Assembly (NCBI GenBank): GCA_947476015.1
Contig: CANJOS010000003.1
Location: forward strand, 1-47,454
Direction: 5' to 3'
DNA from: Comamonadaceae bacterium
Lineage (GTDB): Bacteria; Pseudomonadota; Gammaproteobacteria; Burkholderiales; Burkholderiaceae_C
Length of the DNA stretch: 47,454 nt
The notes under the pieces are model-generated. The model was not told the origin of the DNA. It saw only the letters and a list, made by a program, of their open reading frames with translations, and did not search any database. Positions 44,009 to 47,454 of this stretch are shown one piece after another. Position 1 is the stretch's first letter; every line of letters begins with the position of its first letter. Made by a program: the position numbers and the translations under genes.

Positions 44009-44773
44009 ATGAACATTCAAGGCATTAGCGCATTGGTCACCGGGGGTGGCTCAGGTTTGGGAGAGGCCACAGCTCGCGAATTGGCGCGACTGGGCGCCAA
44101 AGTGGCTGTGCTTGATCTCCATTTTGAAAATGCCCAAAAAGTAGCAAATGACATTGGAGGCATCGCCATTCAATGTGACGTGACCAGCGCCATTAGCATG
44201 GAGAGCGCTGTGGCGGAGGCCGCCAAGAAACAGGGTGGCGCGCGCATCTTGATGCAAATTGCGGGCATTGGCACCGCTAAACGCATCGTTGGCAAAGACG
44301 GCCATCCGGCTCCCTTGGAAGATTTCGCCAAAGTGGTCAATGTGAATTTGATTGGCACTTACAACGCGGCTCGCGTTTTTGCTGCAGCCTGTGCGAAGCT
44401 CGATCCCATGGAAGATGGTGAGCGCGGCGCCATGGTTTTCACGGCTTCGGTGGCGGCCTTTGACGGCCAGGTGGGCCAACAAGCCTACAGTGCATCCAAA
44501 GCTGGTGTGGCCGGTATGACCCTGCCCATGGCGCGCGATTTAGCACAACACGGCATTCGTGTTTGCACCATCGCTCCCGGTATTTTTGCAACACCTTTGC
44601 TGAAAACTTTGCCAGAGCACGTTCAAGCTTCGCTGGCTGCCAGCATTCCCTTTCCGTCCCGCTTGGGCAAGCCAGAAGAATTTGCACAACTGGCTGCACA
44701 CATTGTGAGCAACGGCCACTTGAACGGTGAAGTGATTCGTCTGGATGGCGCACTTCGCATGGCACCGCGCTGA
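44009..44773 (+). CDS. Short-chain dehydrogenase, 3-hydroxyacyl-CoA dehydrogenase type 2-like
   Basis: This 254-residue SDR has the cofactor motif TGGGSGLG (11-18), D36 in VLDLHF for NAD preference, and the catalytic residues S147, Y160 and K164 (FTASVAA, AYSASK). The usual NNAG motif is changed to QIAG. The stretch LEDFAKVVNVNLIGTYN resembles 17-beta-HSD10/HADH2, which oxidises 3-hydroxyacyl-CoA. Here it would oxidise the hydrated feruloyl-CoA to the beta-ketothioester. A GAGG ribosome site precedes it; it lies 33 bases behind fcs. Confidence 0.9.
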   Translation: MNIQGISALVTGGGSGLGEATARELARLGAKVAVLDLHFENAQKVANDIGGIAIQCDVTSAISMESAVAEAAKKQGGARILMQIAGIGTAKRIVGKDGHPAPLEDFAKVVNVNLIGTYNAARVFAAACAKLDPMEDGERGAMVFTASVAAFDGQVGQQAYSASKAGVAGMTLPMARDLAQHGIRVCTIAPGIFATPLLKTLPEHVQASLAASIPFPSRLGKPEEFAQLAAHIVSNGHLNGEVIRLDGALRMAPR

Positions 44774-44795
44774 TCAATCACGACAAAGTCCCTAT

Positions 44796-45215
44796 ATGTC
44801 CAAAACAGTTGTTTATGAAGTTCAAGTGATGTTTGGCGATTGTGATCCCGCTGGTATTGTCTTTTTCCCAAATTTTTCTAAATGGATGGATGCCTCATCC
44901 TTGAATTTTTTCGTCCAATGCGGCGTTCCAACATGGCGTGATTTGGTGAAAACCACTGGCATCATTGGTACCCCCTTGCTAGAAATCAACACCAAATTTA
45001 GCCGCACCGCAACCTATGGTGAAACCTTGCAAATCCAAAGCAGCATTCAAGAATGGCGAGAAAAGACATTTGTCCAAAAGCATGTGATCATGCGAGGCGA
45101 CACCATGCTCTGCGAAGGTACAGAAGTGCGCGCGTTTTGTATCAAGCATCCCGATGATCCTGACCGCATCAAAGCCATTCCAGTGCCTGCAGACATCAAG
45201 GCGCTTTGCACCTGA
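44796..45215 (+). CDS. Hotdog-fold acyl-CoA thioesterase, 4-hydroxybenzoyl-CoA thioesterase family
   Basis: The ATG at 44796 gives 139 residues with the signature VMFGDCDPAGIVFFPNFSKW, in which the aspartate of DPAG is the catalytic residue of the Pseudomonas 4-hydroxybenzoyl-CoA thioesterase class. It probably frees vanillate or 4-hydroxybenzoate from the CoA ester, or hydrolyses intermediates to keep CoA available. It lies 22 bases behind the SDR gene. A longer frame from 44745 overlaps the SDR gene and lacks support. Confidence 0.88.
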   Translation: MSKTVVYEVQVMFGDCDPAGIVFFPNFSKWMDASSLNFFVQCGVPTWRDLVKTTGIIGTPLLEINTKFSRTATYGETLQIQSSIQEWREKTFVQKHVIMRGDTMLCEGTEVRAFCIKHPDDPDRIKAIPVPADIKALCT

Positions 45216-45298
45216 TTGGCAACGGATATTTGCCCCCTTTCACCTTTTTGATTTTTCCCGTAATCTGTTTTAACCCCCAACCCCTAGAGGAGACAACC

Positions 45299-46432
45299 AT
45301 GAAACTTAAGAAAACCCTGCTGGCCTTGGCCATCACCGCCTTGACCAGCACCGCTGCCTTGGCCGACATCAAGATTGGCGTCAGCCTGTCATTGACCGGC
45401 CCTGGCTCTGGCCTTGGTATCCCCATGCAAAAACAATTGCAGTTGTTCCCTAAAATGATTGGTGGAGAAAAAGTCACGCTGATTGTTTTAGATGACGCCA
45501 CTGATCCAGGCAAAGGCTCAGCCAATGCCCGCCGCTTCGTCACTGAAGACAAAGTGGACCTCATTTTTGGTTCTTGCATCACCGCCGTGGCGGCTGCAAT
45601 GACAGACATCGCGTCTGAGGCCTCTACTGTGCAAATTGCAGGTTCACCTGTTGGCGTGCCTCCCGGCAAAGACAAATGGCTTTTCCGTTTGCCACAATCA
45701 AACAATGTGATGGGCCATGCCGTGATCGAGCACATGAAAAAACAAGGCGTGAAAACCCTTGGCTTTTTGGGCTACACCGATGCCTATGGCCAACAATGGT
45801 TGGACGCTGTCGGTCCGGAACTGGAAAAAGCAGGCATCAAGTTGGTGGGAACTGAGCGGTTTGCACGCACGGACACCAGCGTTACACCGCAAGCTCTCAA
45901 ATTGACATCAGCCAACCCCGACGCCATCTTGGTTGTGGCCTCTGGTTCCGGTGCTGCCATGCCCCAAATGGGCTTGGTCGAGCGTGGCTACAAAGGCAAG
46001 GTTTACCAAACACATGCGGCAGCCACACCTGACTTGTCGCGCGTGGGCGGCAAATCAGTTGAAGGGACCTTCGTGGTGTCTGGCCCCGCCTTGTTGGGCG
46101 ATCAATTGGCTGACAACCACCCCTCCAAAAAATTGGCTTTGGATTTTGTTCAGAAGTTTGAAAAAGAATTTGGCCCGAACACACGCAATCAATTTGCAGG
46201 TCATTCCTATGACTTCCAAATCGCCATGGAAAAAGCCATTCCTTTGGCTTTGAAGAAAGCAAAGCCCGGTACCGCAGAGTTCCGCAGTGCCGTTCGCGAC
46301 ACCCTGGAAACCATGGGCCGCACAGTTTTCTCACACGGCGTCATGAACTGGACGCCAACAGACCACTGGGGTTACACATTGGAAACAGGTGTCATGACCA
46401 AAGTGGTGGATGGTAAGTTCAAGGTCGAATAA
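45299..46432 (+). CDS. ABC transporter periplasmic substrate-binding protein, CouP-like
   Basis: The ATG at 45299, preceded by AGAGGAGA, gives 377 residues with a signal peptide cut after TAALA (residue 20). The type I binding fold follows: DIKIGVSLSLTGPGSGLGIP, VLDDATDPGKGSANARRFVT, FGSCITAVAAAMTDIASEAS and NQFAGHSYDFQIAMEKA. It shares operon position with fcs, so it should bind hydroxycinnamates, as CouP-type proteins do in Rhodopseudomonas. It is clearly different from the other binding protein at 36216. Confidence 0.91.
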   Translation: MKLKKTLLALAITALTSTAALADIKIGVSLSLTGPGSGLGIPMQKQLQLFPKMIGGEKVTLIVLDDATDPGKGSANARRFVTEDKVDLIFGSCITAVAAAMTDIASEASTVQIAGSPVGVPPGKDKWLFRLPQSNNVMGHAVIEHMKKQGVKTLGFLGYTDAYGQQWLDAVGPELEKAGIKLVGTERFARTDTSVTPQALKLTSANPDAILVVASGSGAAMPQMGLVERGYKGKVYQTHAAATPDLSRVGGKSVEGTFVVSGPALLGDQLADNHPSKKLALDFVQKFEKEFGPNTRNQFAGHSYDFQIAMEKAIPLALKKAKPGTAEFRSAVRDTLETMGRTVFSHGVMNWTPTDHWGYTLETGVMTKVVDGKFKVE

Positions 46433-46457
46433 GACCTTCGCTGGCTTGCAAGGGTGA

Positions 46458-46475
46458 ACTCTCCGCTCGGGGAGT
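46458..46475 (+). other. Intercistronic hairpin between binding protein and permease
   Basis: ACTCTCC and GGGGAGT form a 7-bp stem (one G-U pair) with a GCTC loop. No T-run follows directly. It has the same place in this ABC operon as the hairpin at 36173 in the other one. Confidence 0.5.
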
Positions 46476-46513
46476 CACTCTTTGCGCATTGCGTTTTTTG
46501 AATCGGAAATTTC

Positions 46514-47454
46514 ATGGACTTCTCCATCGCCAGCATTCTCTTGCTAGACGGTGTCACCAACGGCGCCATCTATGCCCTTCTCGGATTGGCCACTGTGTTG
46601 GTGTTCACGGTCACTCGCGTGATTTTTATTCCGCAAGGTGAATTCGTCGCCTATGGCGCCTTAACTCTGGCCATGCTGCAAACAGGCAAAACGCCCGGCA
46701 CCGTTTGGTTGCTGTTGATTCTCTCGGGTCTGGCCGCCTTGATGGAATTGATCGAACGCTGGCGGCACCATGGCAGCTTTTCGCGTGCCATGAGCGCAGC
46801 GGTCAAGACATTGATTTTTCCAGTCATCGTCTCACTTGCAGCCATTTGGTCTGCGCCGCAAATGTTTCCGCTTTGGGTTCAAGCTGTTTTGAGTGTGGCC
46901 ATCGTCACCGCATTTGGCCCTTTGGTATACCGCGTGGCCTACCAGTCGCTTGAGTCTGCAACCCCCTTGGTTTTATTGATTGTTTCAGTGGGTGTGCACT
47001 TTGCATTGACTGGTTTGGGTTTGTTATTTTTTGGTGCCGAGGGTTATCGCAATCCCTCTTTTTGGGATCAGCGGTTCACGCTGGGTCCGGTTGCTCTTTC
47101 CGGCCAAACCGTCATTATTTTCATTACCTCCTTGGCACTGATCGTCATGATGTGGCTTTACTTCGAACGTTCATTGCGGGGCAAAGCTTTGCGAGCCACC
47201 GCGGTCAATCAAACCGGTGCGCGTTTGATGGGCATTTCCAGCCACACCTCTGGCCAACGCACCTTCCTGATGGCGGCCCTTATTGGTGCGCTGTCAGGCT
47301 TGCTGATTGGCCCCACCACCACAGTGTTTTACGACTCTGGCTTTTTGATAGGTCTGAAAGGTTTCGTGGCAGCGGTGATGGGCGGCTTGGCAAGTTACCC
47401 CGGCGCATTATTGGGCGCACTTTTCGTTGGCATTGTGGAATCTTTTGGTGCTTT
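46514..47454 (+). CDS. Branched-chain-type ABC transporter permease (LivH type), cut by the window edge
   Basis: The reading frame starts with ATG at 46514 ([20 protein letters not shown]) and stays open to the window end, so at least 313 residues. LivH features are [20 protein letters not shown], the coupling segment [20 protein letters not shown], and [20 protein letters not shown]. Residues about 65-110 carry an unusual insertion with basic residues ([20 protein letters not shown]). It belongs with the CouP-like binding protein; the second permease and ATPases are presumably to the right. Confidence 0.9.
   Translation, partial: MDFSIASILLLDGVTNGAIYALLGLATVLVFTVTRVIFIPQGEFVAYGALTLAMLQTGKTPGTVWLLLILSGLAALMELIERWRHHGSFSRAMSAAVKTLIFPVIVSLAAIWSAPQMFPLWVQAVLSVAIVTAFGPLVYRVAYQSLESATPLVLLIVSVGVHFALTGLGLLFFGAEGYRNPSFWDQRFTLGPVALSGQTVIIFITSLALIVMMWLYFERSLRGKALRATAVNQTGARLMGISSHTSGQRTFLMAALIGALSGLLIGPTTTVFYDSGFLIGLKGFVAAVMGGLASYPGALLGALFVGIVESFGA

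Overview
The window looks like chromosomal DNA of a betaproteobacterium of the order Burkholderiales, probably a freshwater Comamonadaceae (Limnohabitans/Rhodoferax/Polaromonas-like). The reasons are moderate GC content, rho next to a B-type L31 gene, dnaG next to rpoD, a Bug-type periplasmic binding protein, and a protocatechuate 4,5-cleavage operon in the order known as pmd in Comamonas. I saw no insertion sequence, tRNA, rRNA or CRISPR array. The assignment rests on protein resemblance only.

Layout. Positions 1-3974: end of rho, rpmE2, an ArnT/PMT-like membrane glycosyltransferase, a MATE exporter and an ABM-fold monooxygenase. Positions 3997-8797: a MarR regulator divergent from a fumarylacetoacetate-hydrolase-family gene and a TRAP transporter (dctQMP), followed by a NUDIX gene that overlaps dctP and carries a terminator-like hairpin inside its coding sequence. 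Positions 8862-14110: a small Ala/Pro/Lys-rich exported protein, dnaG, and rpoD with a very long basic N-terminal tail. Positions 14205-15633: a TerC-family membrane protein and an unknown membrane-anchored partner, read leftward behind a yybP-ykoY (manganese) riboswitch whose expression platform and promoter are also visible. Positions 15688-17741: a compact soxXYZA set without soxB or soxCD, in which SoxY lacks the canonical GGCGG end. Positions 17766-20488: a periplasmic two-subunit molybdenum hydroxylase of the IorAB type.

Positions 20660-47454 are mostly a catabolic island for lignin-type aromatic acids. On the right, a feruloyl-CoA synthetase, crotonase, SDR, thioesterase and divergent amidohydrolase fit a CoA-dependent, non-lyase side-chain shortening of ferulate or coumarate to vanillate or 4-hydroxybenzoate, with a Liv-type ABC importer downstream. 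In the middle, a leftward operon of acyl-CoA ligase, nitronate-monooxygenase-like protein, Liv-type ABC importer, vanA, Bug protein and AEC carrier would take up aromatic acids and demethylate vanillate to protocatechuate. On the left, pmdU-E-F-D-A-B-C, divergent from a LysR regulator, converts protocatechuate to pyruvate and oxaloacetate; an AroE-like dehydrogenase and an aldo/keto reductase extend that operon. Together the genes describe uptake, side-chain removal, O-demethylation, ring cleavage and entry into central metabolism.

Most unusual points: the manganese riboswitch unit with an uncharacterised second gene, the sox mini-cluster with a remodelled SoxY carrier arm, the terminator inside the NUDIX zinc-knuckle codons, the histone-like tail on the housekeeping sigma factor, and a non-lyase hydroxycinnamate route next to VanA and the 4,5-cleavage operon. 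Functions are inferred by recognition of sequence motifs; no database search was run.
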